In this document: positions 1 to 8,782 of the stretch, piece after piece | Position numbering within the stretch: position 1 is the stretch's first letter | Layout: each line of letters begins with the position of its first letter | Source: Novosphingobium silvae | GTDB taxonomy: Bacteria; Pseudomonadota; Alphaproteobacteria; Sphingomonadales; Sphingomonadaceae | Assembly: GCF_009856825.1 (NCBI RefSeq) | Contig: NZ_WVTD01000014.1 | Span: 1 to 64,000, forward strand | Direction: 5' to 3' | Length of the DNA stretch: 64,000 bases | The notes under the pieces: model-generated | Told to the model about the DNA's origin: nothing | Database searches by the model: none | Seen by the model: the letters and a program-made list of their open reading frames with translations, nothing else | Made by a program: the position numbers and the translations under genes

Positions 1-967
1 CGCCCGCCGACGCGAAGCGATCGGGGTCCACCACCAGCGTCGAGCGCCCGGGAAGGCCGGCACCAAGCGTGGGGCGCCCCAGCCGCAAGCCATACGCGCG
101 CGGCCCTGCACCGGCCGGAGCCTCCACCCATGAACCTGTCGGCGCCGGCGAAATGCGGCCGCCGAGGAGCGGTGTGCCGAACACCGGGAGCCGGCGCCTC
201 CCGGCCTGCTCGGCCGAGGGCTGTGCCTTGTCGCCGGGCTGCCAGGCGGCATCGGGGAGGTTCTCTGCGACAGGCTCCCAGCCCGTCGAGGGGGCGCGGT
301 TCGGTTCGGCCGGGCCCGCCAGTTCTGACCGCAGCGCCGCGATCCGCGTGCGTGACTTGGCGAGGCGTGCTTCCGGGTTGGCGACAAACGGCAGCACCGA
401 GGACAGCTGCCCATCGGCGTGCATTGCTTCCACTCTGGCGACAAGGGCGGCGTCGCTGGGCTGGTCGAAGAGGCGGCGTAGCGCCGCACGCACATCCTCG
501 TTCCAGCGATCGAGCGGCTTTAGCGCATTTTCGAGGCGTGACAGGATGACAGGCGCGATTCCCCAGTTCTGCTCCAGCGCGGCAATGGTGAGTTCTGGAT
601 CGGCGGCCCGCCGCACGCGCAGAGCCGCGGCCAGCAGGACGGCGCCGCGTTCCGCTTCCATGTCCACCGGCGCTGCGCCGTGGAGCGGCTCGGCCCAGGC
701 AGCAATGTCGAACGCAGGATCGTCCACATCGACAAGGAGCGCATCCGGCTCCACGCCGAGTACGCGAGCGAGCGCGCGCAGTTCATCCGCCCGGGCAAAA
801 ATCTCGCCGCGTTCGATCTTGGACAGGCGGATGTAGGTAATGCCGGGAAGCTGCTCCGACAGTTCGAGCAGCGAGCCGATGTTCAGCTGCTTGCGAAACT
901 TGCGCACGTTGTTCGGAAATACCAATGCACGATGGAAATCGATTTCGGGCATGGCTGCATCCATCAT
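1..967 (-). CDS. XRE-family transcriptional regulator, C-terminus cut by window edge
   Basis: I translated this by hand on the minus strand; the frame is open from the ATG near 967 to base 1, giving about 322 codons. Residues about 17-80 form a lambda-repressor-type helix-turn-helix, with NVRKFRKQLNI, a second helix ending SEQLPGITYIRLSKIERGE, and then ELRALARVLGVEPDALLVD. The middle is Ala-rich. The last visible part (RLGRPTLGAGLPGRS, then VVDPDR) resembles the S24/LexA-like sensor domain found in many XRE regulators, but the catalytic region would lie outside the window. The start could be 967, 964 or 952, and no strong ribosome binding site distinguishes them. It lies downstream of flgB on the same strand, 443 bases away. 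Its target is unknown. Confidence 0.7.
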   Translation of the reverse strand, partial: MMDAAMPEIDFHRALVFPNNVRKFRKQLNIGSLLELSEQLPGITYIRLSKIERGEIFARADELRALARVLGVEPDALLVDVDDPAFDIAAWAEPLHGAAPVDMEAERGAVLLAAALRVRRAADPELTIAALEQNWGIAPVILSRLENALKPLDRWNEDVRAALRRLFDQPSDAALVARVEAMHADGQLSSVLPFVANPEARLAKSRTRIAALRSELAGPAEPNRAPSTGWEPVAENLPDAAWQPGDKAQPSAEQAGRRRLPVFGTPLLGGRISPAPTGSWVEAPAGAGPRAYGLRLGRPTLGAGLPGRSTLVVDPDRFASAG

Positions 968-1410
968 AAGTGCAGGGGCATGATCACGGCCATGTTCCGG
1001 CAACATCTCGCTCATCTTATCTCTGTTCCAACGGCGTACGTGGAAGGCTTTTCACCTTCACTTGCCCGGGTCAATGCAATCGGCGGCCGCTTCTACCGAT
1101 ATGGATCAATCGCCTGCTTCAGATTTTCCGAGGCCACCTTTCGGGATACTGCCGTTCATCCTACTTCAACATCGTTAAGATCGGCGGCACACATCAAAAC
1201 GTCTCGTTTCGTGCGTGCAAATCGAGCCATCGACAGCGTAAACCGCTCAAGAAGGGCTTTGATCTCCATCGCCGCCGTCCCGCAATTCTCCCCGGAACGA
1301 ACCTGATTTTGGGATCAGCTGCAAGGAGGTGAAAAGCCCTCCTGTATTTCAGGCAGGTTCTCAGCCGATCGAGGAACACGCAGAGCCCGAGAATGTTCCC
1401 GCGGCCGAGG
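968..1410. other. intergenic gap between flgB and the XRE gene
   Basis: No convincing gene is present in these 443 bases. Short open frames lack a plausible start and composition. The only structure I see is a short inverted repeat near 1324-1343, listed separately. Confidence 0.5.
1324..1343 (-). terminator. possible hairpin downstream of flgB
   Basis: AGGAGG and CCTCCT form a 6-bp stem with an 8-base loop, 68 bases beyond the flgB stop. On the minus strand the loop reads GCTTTTCA and there is no T-run after the stem, so a terminator role is weak. The plus strand also spells a perfect anti-16S sequence (AAGGAGGTG), but no good gene follows it. Confidence 0.25.
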
Positions 1411-1839
1411 TCAGCCGCGCCCGATGGCCGATTTCAGCAGGCCGATCTGCTTGCGATAGAGGTTCGTCGCCGCCGCGAAGTCCGACTGGACCTTGCCAAG
1501 TGCGAGCAGCTGGTCTTCGAGAGTGACGTTGTTGCCGTCCGGCTTGGTCTCGCTGGTGTCGCCGTCGAGCACGATGCGCGAACCCGCTTGCGGCGCCTGG
1601 GCGCCAAGGCCGGCCATGGCGCTCGACAGTTCGACCCGAGGCCGCGCGACGTGCGGCGGCCCCGATGCGCCAAGCTGCCCGTCCACCAGCGCGGAGAAGT
1701 CAGGGCCCTCCAGCGTGCGCGCCTTGAAGCCCGGGGTTTCGCTGTTGGCGATGTTCTCGGCGATCACGCGCTGGTGCTCGGACATGGCCTTCATGGCACG
1801 GCCGATGCCGTCGAACAGGGGAGGGAGCGAGGAGGACAT
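1411..1839 (-). CDS. flgB: flagellar basal-body rod protein FlgB
   Basis: 142 aa. FlgB is a proximal rod subunit of the flagellar basal body, exported by the flagellar type III system. The N-terminus holds the rod signature in HQRVIAENIANSETPGFKAR (residues about 20-39), and the C-terminus ends in the amphipathic helix typical of rod and hook proteins. The ATG at 1839 was chosen because AAGGAAAG lies just upstream and family homology begins there; the longer open frame is a shadow. It starts 10 bases after the flaEY-like gene stops, so the two are probably co-transcribed. FlgB is normally followed by flgC and fliE, but neither is next to it here. Confidence 0.9.
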   Translation of the reverse strand: MSSSLPPLFDGIGRAMKAMSEHQRVIAENIANSETPGFKARTLEGPDFSALVDGQLGASGPPHVARPRVELSSAMAGLGAQAPQAGSRIVLDGDTSETKPDGNNVTLEDQLLALGKVQSDFAAATNLYRKQIGLLKSAIGRG

Positions 1840-1849
1840 CGATCTTTCC

Positions 1850-4564
1850 TTACGCGCCGGTGAGGCGCGAGAGTGCGGTCTGGTAGTTGGCAAGTTGCGC
1901 CTGCTGGTAGGCAGAGCCGCCGCCGGTTGGCAGAGCCCCATCCACCAGCGAGGCCTTCGTGGCATCCCAGTAGAGCGAGCGATAGGCCGATTGCGTCATC
2001 GAGATCGCGGACTTTATCTTCGCCAGCGCTGCCGCAGCCGTCTTGGCGTCGAGCAGCGACAGGTCATCGCTCAACGCCAGGTTGTAGCGTCCGCCAGGCG
2101 TGACCTTCGGGTCGTTTTCCTTCACGATGCGGGGCGGGACGAGGCGCACGGGATCGATGCCGAGCTTGCCCAGTGCGTCTGTGCCGTCCATTCCCGAGAG
2201 AAGTTCGATGGTATGGCCCGAGAGCACCTCGATCCTGAGGCTGGACGCGTCGTTCGTGAAAGGCGTGGAGATCTTCGCGTTCGTTCCGGTGATCCGCCTG
2301 ATCTTCTGGGCAAGGCTCGCCATCGTCTCGCCGCTTTCGATCGTGACGGCCCGCGCGGCCTTGCCATCGACCCGGATCTTGAAGCTGTCTCCCGCGCGCA
2401 GCGCCGTCTCGTCTACCAGCGTGCCTGTAGTCTGCTGGTTGAGGGCGCCGCGATGCAGGCCGATCGCGCCGAGCGCCGTCGCGCCTCCGGCAACGGCGGT
2501 GATGCGCACCGGCTCGACGGACGAGGTGCGGCGGCCCCATTGCGACACCGTCTGCACCGCGCCGGTGGCGGCATCGATCCGCGCGACGAAGCCATCGACC
2601 TTGCCCAGCTTTTCCCCGTCGAGCGCTCCGGACGTGCGCCCGCCCACGTAAAGCGCGCCGTTGAGGAAGGCCACGCTGTCCGCCTGATCGATTTCGGCGG
2701 TGCAGATATAGCTGGTGCCGGCAAGCGTCAGGTCGGGGTCGATCAGGGTGACGAATGCGTCCTGACCTGCGCTGCGGGCGTTCCGCAGGGGCCCCTCGAG
2801 GTTTGCGGACGTGGTCCCCACCACTGCGATCTGCCCGTTTTCGGACACCGCAATGGCGCGCACCGAAGCAATTCCCAGCGCCACGGAGCCTAGGTCACGC
2901 GTCAGCGAGCCTGCCGCGATCCGGCGCAGGGTGGCTGTGCCCCGCTCATTCGTGAGGGCGAGAAGGTTACCTTCGTTGTCGATGGCCAGGGACGAGATCG
3001 AATCCGACCCGCCGCTGTCGATGGTGCGGCGTTCCGCCAGCTTCCCGCTGGCATCCAGCCTGACGATAACGGCATCGCCGCCTCCCGTGGAAGCGCGGCC
3101 GGCCACATAGATCGACCCGTCGTTACCGATCGTGAGTGCGGATGCGGCCTCGTTGCCGACCTGCCGGATCGTCGTGCTCGATAGTTCCTCGCCCTTGGCG
3201 GTGAAGCGCGTGACGACCATGTCGGTCTGCCCACTGTCGCCATCCGCCGAGGTGCCGGCGGCTGTTCCGGCGACGACGATCTCGCCATTGGGCGCGATGG
3301 CGACGGCTGCGCCCTGTGCGCTGCCGGCCGTGCCCAGGCTGCGCTGCCACACGACATTGCCTTCGCTGTCGACTTTGGTGAGGAACAGGTCCTCCGCGCC
3401 GTCGGCCAGTTGTGCGCCAAGGTCGCCGGTGGTGGTACCGACGACGTAGCTGTAACCTTGTGCGTCCGTGACTATGCCATTGGCAGAGGACGCTGCGTGG
3501 ACGGTCGGGTCTGCGGTGCCGCCTGCATCGTCATCCGCGGCGGCGGCAGCGGCCTCAGCGCGGACGGTTGCGGCAGTGTCGATGCCGTTGATCCGGTTCA
3601 GCCGTTCCCAGGCAAGGGAGCCCTCGAGATCCTCTATGCGGTAGACGTCGGCAGAGGTCGGGTCGGAGGGCCCGGTCACGCCGCTCGCGACCATCAGCGC
3701 ATCCCCTGCATCGATCTGGTCGATGGATACCTTCTCGGTTCCTGACGGATGGAAGACGAGGCCCCATTTGCCGTCGTTCTTCTCGACGGTGAAGTTCGAC
3801 TTCCATTGCGGCACCGGCTCGCCCTTGCTGTCGAGCACCGGATTGCCCGACGCATCGGTCGCGGATCGTGCGCCGATGGCGGCGTTCAGGGCTGCGGCGA
3901 CGGCATCGAGCGTGGGTGGTTGTCCGGCCTGCGCGATGTCGACGGTGACGACCTCGCTTGCCGTCCCGCGCGTCAGCGTGAGCTGGAAGACCTCGCTGCC
4001 GGAAAGCCCTTCAATAGGCGCGGCACGGGTCTTCGATACGCCCGCGCCGATCATGGTGCCTGTTGCGTAGCGCGTCTCCACCCCCACGGTGCGGGCGCTG
4101 CTGGTGGTGTTGCCGAAAGCGAGCGTCAGCAGTTCCGTCTCGGCAGATCCCAGCCAGGATTGCAGGTCTCCCAGGCCCTTGGCAAAGGTTTGCTGGAGCG
4201 ACGCGCGGTCATTTGCCGACAGGGTTTTCGATGTTCCCGCCTCGGCAAGGATCCGCAGGTTTTCAAGCGCCTTGTAGGCCGTGAAGGCGGTGCGTACATC
4301 GGCGAGGTCTTCGAGGCCCTTGCCCGCTTGCGGGTCGATGATGGTCGCAAGTCGCCGGACCGCGGCGACCTGCGCGCTCGTCGCCCCGCTCGGCTCCGCG
4401 ATGCCTTGCCAGGGCGGGGTGGTGGCCGGTATCGTGAACGCCTTCCTGGCAGCGATGACAGCGGGGCTTTCCGCAGCCGCGGCATTGCCGAGATAGGATG
4501 CGTACGCGCTCGTCCCGCCCAGGACAGAGAGGCCAATCAACCCATTGTTCAGACTTATCGTCAA
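1850..4564 (-). CDS. flaEY: FlaEY-like flagellar regulatory/beta-propeller protein
   Basis: 904 aa. The TTG start at 4564 was chosen because a perfect AGGAGG sits 5 bases upstream. Residues about 300-560 contain repeated blades of the SBBP type, with motifs such as YVVGTTTGD, EIVVAGTAAGT, IYVAGRAS and LYVGGRTSG, so a beta-propeller is likely. The N-terminus (ISLNNGLIGLSVLGG) and the helical C-terminal tail (about 90 residues) resemble flagellar export and assembly segments. From memory, proteins of this layout in Caulobacter and sphingomonads are named FlaEY, a gene linked to flagellin regulation or assembly; no search was run. It is divergent from fliG and co-directional with flgB, supporting a flagellar role. 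The exact function is not established. Confidence 0.65.
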   Translation of the reverse strand: MTISLNNGLIGLSVLGGTSAYASYLGNAAAAESPAVIAARKAFTIPATTPPWQGIAEPSGATSAQVAAVRRLATIIDPQAGKGLEDLADVRTAFTAYKALENLRILAEAGTSKTLSANDRASLQQTFAKGLGDLQSWLGSAETELLTLAFGNTTSSARTVGVETRYATGTMIGAGVSKTRAAPIEGLSGSEVFQLTLTRGTASEVVTVDIAQAGQPPTLDAVAAALNAAIGARSATDASGNPVLDSKGEPVPQWKSNFTVEKNDGKWGLVFHPSGTEKVSIDQIDAGDALMVASGVTGPSDPTSADVYRIEDLEGSLAWERLNRINGIDTAATVRAEAAAAAADDDAGGTADPTVHAASSANGIVTDAQGYSYVVGTTTGDLGAQLADGAEDLFLTKVDSEGNVVWQRSLGTAGSAQGAAVAIAPNGEIVVAGTAAGTSADGDSGQTDMVVTRFTAKGEELSSTTIRQVGNEAASALTIGNDGSIYVAGRASTGGGDAVIVRLDASGKLAERRTIDSGGSDSISSLAIDNEGNLLALTNERGTATLRRIAAGSLTRDLGSVALGIASVRAIAVSENGQIAVVGTTSANLEGPLRNARSAGQDAFVTLIDPDLTLAGTSYICTAEIDQADSVAFLNGALYVGGRTSGALDGEKLGKVDGFVARIDAATGAVQTVSQWGRRTSSVEPVRITAVAGGATALGAIGLHRGALNQQTTGTLVDETALRAGDSFKIRVDGKAARAVTIESGETMASLAQKIRRITGTNAKISTPFTNDASSLRIEVLSGHTIELLSGMDGTDALGKLGIDPVRLVPPRIVKENDPKVTPGGRYNLALSDDLSLLDAKTAAAALAKIKSAISMTQSAYRSLYWDATKASLVDGALPTGGGSAYQQAQLANYQTALSRLTGA

Positions 4565-4675
4565 TTGTGCCTCCTGAGCCGCTTGCGCAGGCCCTCCTCC
4601 TATAAATAGAAGGAAGTCTTCGCCAGCGGTATGGAGTCGGGCTTTTTTCGCCGGGAATTTTCGAGGGATCTCGCA

Positions 4676-5710
4676 GTGAACATGATGACCACGGTGGGCG
4701 AGCCGCCGGAGCTCAAGAAGTACTCGGGCCTCCAGCGCGCTGCGGCGCTGTTGCTGGCACTGGGGCAGGAGCACGGCATCCCCATCTGGCAGCAGCTGAA
4801 CGACGACGAGATCAAGGAGCTTTCGGCCAGCATCTCCCAGCTCGGCCGCGTGCCGGCAGTGGTCGTGGAGTACCTGCTGTCGCAGTTCTCCGGCGAGGTT
4901 TCCAGCATCACGACGCTGCACGGCTCCTACGAGACGACCGAGCGGCTGCTGGAAGGCGTTCTCGCGCCCGACCGGGTGAAGGACATCATGGAGGACATCC
5001 GTGGACCCTCCGGCCGGACGATGTGGGACAAGCTGTCCAACGTCAGCGAAGGCGTGCTCGCAGGCTACCTCAAGAGCGAGCATCCCCAGACCGTCGCCGT
5101 CATCCTCCAGAAGCTGAAACCCGACCATGCCGCGCGTGTGCTTGCCGCACTTCCGCGCGATTTCGGCACCGAAGTGGTGATGCGCATGCTGCGGACGGAG
5201 ACGGTGCAGAAGGACGTCATCGTCCAGGTCGAGCAGACGCTCAAGACCGAGTTCATGACCAACCTGTCCCGCGCGCAGCGCCGCGACCCCCACGAGGCGA
5301 TGGCCGAACTGTTCAACGCGCTCGATCGCTCGACCGAGGAAGCGATGCTCGGCGCGCTGGATGAGCGCGCGCCCGAGGCGGCAGAGCGCATTCGCGGGCT
5401 GATGTTCACGTTCGAGGATCTGGGCAACCTGCTGCCCGCCGCCATCCAGGTCATCGTCAGGAACTGCAACAAGCGCGAACTGGCGCTGGCGCTGAAGGGC
5501 GCGCCCGAAGACATGCGCAAGCTGTTCTTCGGCGCCATGACCGAGCGCGCCGCCAAGCTCATGCGTGACGACATGCAGGCCATGGGGCCCGTCCGCGCGC
5601 GCGAATGCGAGAGCGCGCAGGGCAATCTCGTGCGCCTTGCCAAGGAGCTCGGGGACCGGGGCGAAATCCTCCTCGCCGATCCCAAGAGCGACGACGCCAT
5701 GATCTACTGA
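4676..5710 (+). CDS. fliG: flagellar motor switch protein FliG
   Basis: About 344 aa. FliG is the C-ring rotor protein that binds FliF and interacts with the MotA stator. Family features are LQRAAALLLALGQE at the N-terminus, the EHPQTVAVILQKL helix in the middle domain, and MFTFEDL with AIQVIVRN in the C-terminal torque domain. The GTG at 4676 has GAGGGA 7 bases upstream; the ATGs at 4682 and 4685 are alternatives, and the ATG at 4631 adds non-homologous residues. It is the first gene of the rightward flagellar run and is divergent from the flaEY-like gene. Confidence 0.93.
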   Translation: MNMMTTVGEPPELKKYSGLQRAAALLLALGQEHGIPIWQQLNDDEIKELSASISQLGRVPAVVVEYLLSQFSGEVSSITTLHGSYETTERLLEGVLAPDRVKDIMEDIRGPSGRTMWDKLSNVSEGVLAGYLKSEHPQTVAVILQKLKPDHAARVLAALPRDFGTEVVMRMLRTETVQKDVIVQVEQTLKTEFMTNLSRAQRRDPHEAMAELFNALDRSTEEAMLGALDERAPEAAERIRGLMFTFEDLGNLLPAAIQVIVRNCNKRELALALKGAPEDMRKLFFGAMTERAAKLMRDDMQAMGPVRARECESAQGNLVRLAKELGDRGEILLADPKSDDAMIY

Positions 5711-5732
5711 CGGCGCGCAGGTGAAGAGAACC

Positions 5733-6443
5733 ATGGACGGCAGCGCAACGATACAGCCCTTCGGCTTCGACCGGGTATTCACGCTGGTGGAGGAAGCATT
5801 CCCGCTTCCGGCTCCGACGCCCGAACTGGTGCCAGCACCAGCGGCCGAGCCGACGGCTGCAGACTTGCGTGAGATGGTCCTTGAACTGGAATCACGCATC
5901 GAGCGGCTCCATGCAGACCATCGCGACGAGCTTGCCCGCGCGCGGACGGACGGCTTCGAGGCCGGCGTACGACAGGCCCGGGCGGAACGGGCGGAAGCCA
6001 TGCTCTCGGCGACGGATGCCTTGCATGCGGCGTTGGACGACATCGATGCCCGCTTCGACGCTGCGACCAGGGCCATGATCGGCGAGGCGGGGGCGGTGGC
6101 GCTTCATGCCGCCGAGATGCTGGCCGGTCACGCCATCGACGCGGCGCCTGCGCGTGCGATCGACGAGGCACTGGGACGCGCGCTGGAGCAGGTCGCGCGC
6201 GCGACCGCGCTGGTGGTGTACGCCAATCCGGCCATGCGCTCAGACATCGAGAGGCTGCTCGAGCCGCGACAGGCCAAGGCGGGGCGCGCACTTGGCGTGA
6301 CGGTGATCGACGATGAGGCGGTGGCGCAAGGCGATGCCCGGATCGAGTGGAGCGCAGGAGGCCTCAACGTCGATGCCGCCGCACGCTGGACCGCTGTCAT
6401 GGCGGAACTGGCTACGGTGCTGCCCGAGCGGGCGCTCGCCTGA
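5733..6443 (+). CDS. fliH: flagellar assembly protein FliH
   Basis: 236 aa. FliH regulates and anchors the FliI ATPase of the flagellar export apparatus. The protein has an N-terminal FGFDRVF segment, a Pro/Ala linker, a long charged coiled coil (about residues 45-110), and a C-terminal FliH/HrpE-like domain ending with the DARIEWSAGG motif, which supports the call. The ATG at 5733 is preceded by AGGTGAAGAG; a GTG at 5721 is an alternative. It lies 22 bases after fliG. No fliI is adjacent, although FliI is FliH's usual partner. Confidence 0.85.
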   Translation: MDGSATIQPFGFDRVFTLVEEAFPLPAPTPELVPAPAAEPTAADLREMVLELESRIERLHADHRDELARARTDGFEAGVRQARAERAEAMLSATDALHAALDDIDARFDAATRAMIGEAGAVALHAAEMLAGHAIDAAPARAIDEALGRALEQVARATALVVYANPAMRSDIERLLEPRQAKAGRALGVTVIDDEAVAQGDARIEWSAGGLNVDAAARWTAVMAELATVLPERALA

Positions 6444-6573
6444 GAGACAATCCCCCGCGCCGCGACTTCCTTCCAGATTTTTCCACCACCCGGCAAGTTT
6501 TGCCTAGGCTCATCCTATAATGCCCTGTGCGCTGCAGGTGCGGCGCCGCTGAACCAGACAGCAGGGGCCGGGC

Positions 6574-8157
6574 TTGGACGCGTTGCGCAACTTCATCGGG
6601 CAGATCGGGACGCGCCGCGCCTTGTTGATGGGCGGGGTGGCGGCGGCGCTGCTGCTGGGCCTGGGATGGATGGCCATGCGAACGCCTCAGAGCGCCATGG
6701 GCTATCTCTATACCGACCTTGACCCCTCCGCCGCGGCGACCATCACCGACAAGCTCAAGGGACAGGGCGTTCCCTTCCAGCTCTCGGCGGACGGATCGGC
6801 GATCATGGCTCCGGTGGACAAGTTGCCGGAGCTGCGCATGGCCATGGCATCGGAGCAATTGGGCGGGAAGATCGGCTACGAGGTGCTGGACGAGGAGGAG
6901 CCTTTCGGCATCTCGTCCTCACGTGCCAAGCTGAACGAGACACGCGCGATCGAAGGCGAACTCGTCCGTTCCATCGAGAGCCTCGACAGGGTGGCGAGGG
7001 CGCGGGTCCACGTCGTCATGCCCGAACGGGCGATGTTCGAAACCGAGCCGCGCAAGGCTTCCGCCTCGGTTACGGTGAAAACGAACGGGCGCTTGCCGCC
7101 AGAGGCTGTGCAGGCGATCCGCTACCTTGTCGCGTCGGCCGTCCCCGACCTTTCGCCCGAGGCGGTCTCGGTCGTCGACCAGACGGGAGCGCTGCTTGCA
7201 CGAGCGGGCGAAGGCGAGGGCGCTGCCGGCAATCTCGAGGATCGGCAGGCAGCGGTCGAGGCCCGCCTCCGCGACCAGATCGAGACGATGGTCGAGCCTC
7301 TCGTGGGACGCGGGAAGGTCCGCGCCGAAGTATCCGCCGTGCTCGAACGCGACCAGGTGCGCGAGGAGTCGGAGGTCTTCGATCCCGATACGCAGGTCAT
7401 CCAGCATCAGGTGACGGTGGAATCCAGCAACCAGAGCAACGAGAACGAGCCCGGCGCGCAGGGTGCCAGCGTGGCGACCCAGCTCCCCGATAACCAGACC
7501 CCGCCCGGCGCAGCCCCGGGCGACAGCCGCCGCTCGGCGCAGACCGAGACTTCGGAGGACGTGACCTACCAGAACAGCCGCACCCAGAAGGTTGCCGTAC
7601 GCACGCCCGGCCAGGTCAAGCGCCTGACCGTCGCGGTCATGGTGGATGGCGGCGAGAAGGGGCTTGCCGCGCCGCAACTGGAACGATTGAAGCGCCTTGT
7701 CGAGAACGCGGTCGGCTATGACGCGGAACGCGGCGACAGCGTGGTGGTCGAGAACATGCCTTTCGCCGCGCCCGGCGATCTCGACGGGATCGATGGCGGG
7801 CTGCCGTTCGGCCTGACCGTCGATCGCATCCTGGACGTTCTGAAGATCCTGCTGGTGGGCGGCATAGTCCTTTTCGCCATTCGCATGCTGCGCGGATCCG
7901 GCGTGCCGCGCCTGCCCGCCCCCGAGCCCGCGAGCGAGGAAGGTGAGGGCGAGCGGCGCGGGCGCGAACTCACCGGCTCGGTCTCCTACGCGCAGCTCGA
8001 ACCCGAGCCGGAGCCGGAGGCCCTGCTGGATCAGGAGGTCGCGCTGGCCCACGTCGATGGCAGGGTCAAGCTCTCGGCCCTGCGCCGGATAGGCGACACC
8101 ATTTCCGCCAACCCGGCCGAATCGGCTTCGGTGATCCGACAGTGGATGAACACGTGA
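6574..8157 (+). CDS. fliF: flagellar MS-ring protein FliF
   Basis: 527 aa. FliF forms the membrane MS ring on which the export gate and C ring assemble. An N-terminal membrane segment lies near residues 13-32, followed by a YscJ/FliF ring-building domain (YLYTDLDPSAAATITDKL, then ARVHVVMPERAMFE), a low-complexity Gln/Asn/Pro region, and a second membrane segment near 415-435 (LLVGGIVLFAIRML). The C-terminal FliG-binding tail carries SALRRIGD. The start is TTG at 6574 with AGGGG 6 bases upstream. It follows fliG-fliH here, whereas in most genomes fliF precedes fliG. Confidence 0.93.
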   Translation: MDALRNFIGQIGTRRALLMGGVAAALLLGLGWMAMRTPQSAMGYLYTDLDPSAAATITDKLKGQGVPFQLSADGSAIMAPVDKLPELRMAMASEQLGGKIGYEVLDEEEPFGISSSRAKLNETRAIEGELVRSIESLDRVARARVHVVMPERAMFETEPRKASASVTVKTNGRLPPEAVQAIRYLVASAVPDLSPEAVSVVDQTGALLARAGEGEGAAGNLEDRQAAVEARLRDQIETMVEPLVGRGKVRAEVSAVLERDQVREESEVFDPDTQVIQHQVTVESSNQSNENEPGAQGASVATQLPDNQTPPGAAPGDSRRSAQTETSEDVTYQNSRTQKVAVRTPGQVKRLTVAVMVDGGEKGLAAPQLERLKRLVENAVGYDAERGDSVVVENMPFAAPGDLDGIDGGLPFGLTVDRILDVLKILLVGGIVLFAIRMLRGSGVPRLPAPEPASEEGEGERRGRELTGSVSYAQLEPEPEPEALLDQEVALAHVDGRVKLSALRRIGDTISANPAESASVIRQWMNT

Positions 8158-8167
8158 AAGGTCTGAA

Positions 8168-8524
8168 ATGAGCGACGAGATCGAGCCACGCCAGCTCGCC
8201 CCCGCCCACCTGCCCGAGGACGTGGACACGCCGGGTGCGGCCTCCGCCACCCTTCCGCCACGGCCGGCCACGCCCCCGACGCCCGACGACCTGCAGGCGG
8301 TGTTCGACGTGCCGGTGAAGGTGCAGGCCGTACTTGGCCGCTCGCGCATGGATATCGGCGACCTGCTGCGCCTGAAGCCGGGCATGGTGGTCGAGCTCGA
8401 TCGCCGGGTCGGCGAACCGGTCGACATCTTCGTCAACAACCGGCTGATCGCACGCGGCGAAGTGGTCCTGATCGACAACACGCTGGGTGTCACGCTCACC
8501 GAGATCGTTCGCAAGGAGGGGTGA
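8168..8524 (+). CDS. fliN: flagellar motor switch protein FliN
   Basis: 118 aa. FliN is a C-ring subunit involved in switching and in docking export substrates. A variable Pro-rich N-terminus of about 40 residues is followed by one SpoA domain with the family signature DVPVKVQAVLGRS, VELDRRVGEPVDIFVNN and RGEVVLID. It starts 10 bases after fliF, and its stop overlaps the next gene's start in a GTGA quartet, indicating translational coupling. Confidence 0.94.
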   Translation: MSDEIEPRQLAPAHLPEDVDTPGAASATLPPRPATPPTPDDLQAVFDVPVKVQAVLGRSRMDIGDLLRLKPGMVVELDRRVGEPVDIFVNNRLIARGEVVLIDNTLGVTLTEIVRKEG

Positions 8525-8769
8525 AGGACGTGACGGACATGGAGCCGACCGTGTCGGCGCTGGTCGGCCGCAACATCGCCGATGTCGAGCGCGAGCTGAT
8601 CCTGCAGACGCTTCGCCATTGCGGTGGCAACCGCAGCGCCGCGGCGGCGATGCTGGGCATTTCCGTTCGTACCATGCGCAACAAGCTGCGCTCCTTCGTG
8701 GCGGACGGCATGGCGGTCCCGCCTTCGCCGGGCGGCTCTTTCCCGCGCGAGATCGCAGCTCCGGCCTGA
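8521..8769 (+). CDS. stand-alone Fis-type DNA-binding protein, FlbD C-terminal-domain-like
   Basis: 82 aa from GTG at 8521, overlapping the fliN stop by 4 bases. Residues about 15-60 match the C-terminal Fis-type helix-turn-helix of sigma-54 activators (VGRNIADVERELIL, HCGGNRSAAAAMLGIS, VRTMRNKLRSF). This is the layout seen at the C-terminus of FlbD, the flagellar activator whose gene also follows fliN in Caulobacter. The receiver and AAA+ sigma-54-contacting domains are absent, so the protein could bind DNA but could not itself activate sigma-54 RNA polymerase. It may be a repressor, a cofactor, or the half of a split activator. The coding frame is intact, with no sign of decay. Confidence 0.8.
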   Translation: MKDVTDMEPTVSALVGRNIADVERELILQTLRHCGGNRSAAAAMLGISVRTMRNKLRSFVADGMAVPPSPGGSFPREIAAPA

Positions 8770-8782
8770 GATGCGCTGAACC

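Noticed and set aside
69..836. Rightward 255-codon open frame
   Set aside because: It is antisense to the XRE regulator, whose helix-turn-helix reads clearly on the minus strand; the rightward protein is Ser/Arg-rich low complexity.
1329..1526. Rightward frame after a perfect anti-16S sequence
   Set aside because: It runs antisense into flgB, starts with GTG inside the ribosome site, and has low-complexity composition.
4565..6076. Extension of the FlaEY-like frame through fliG and fliH on the minus strand
   Set aside because: The open frame continues only because GC-rich antisense frames lack stops. The TTG at 4564 with AGGAGG gives a clear start.
6516..6521. TATAAT between fliH and fliF as a promoter
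   Set aside because: A perfect -10, but no acceptable -35 at 16-18 bases and no match to sigma-28 or the sigma-54 GG-N10-GC spacing.
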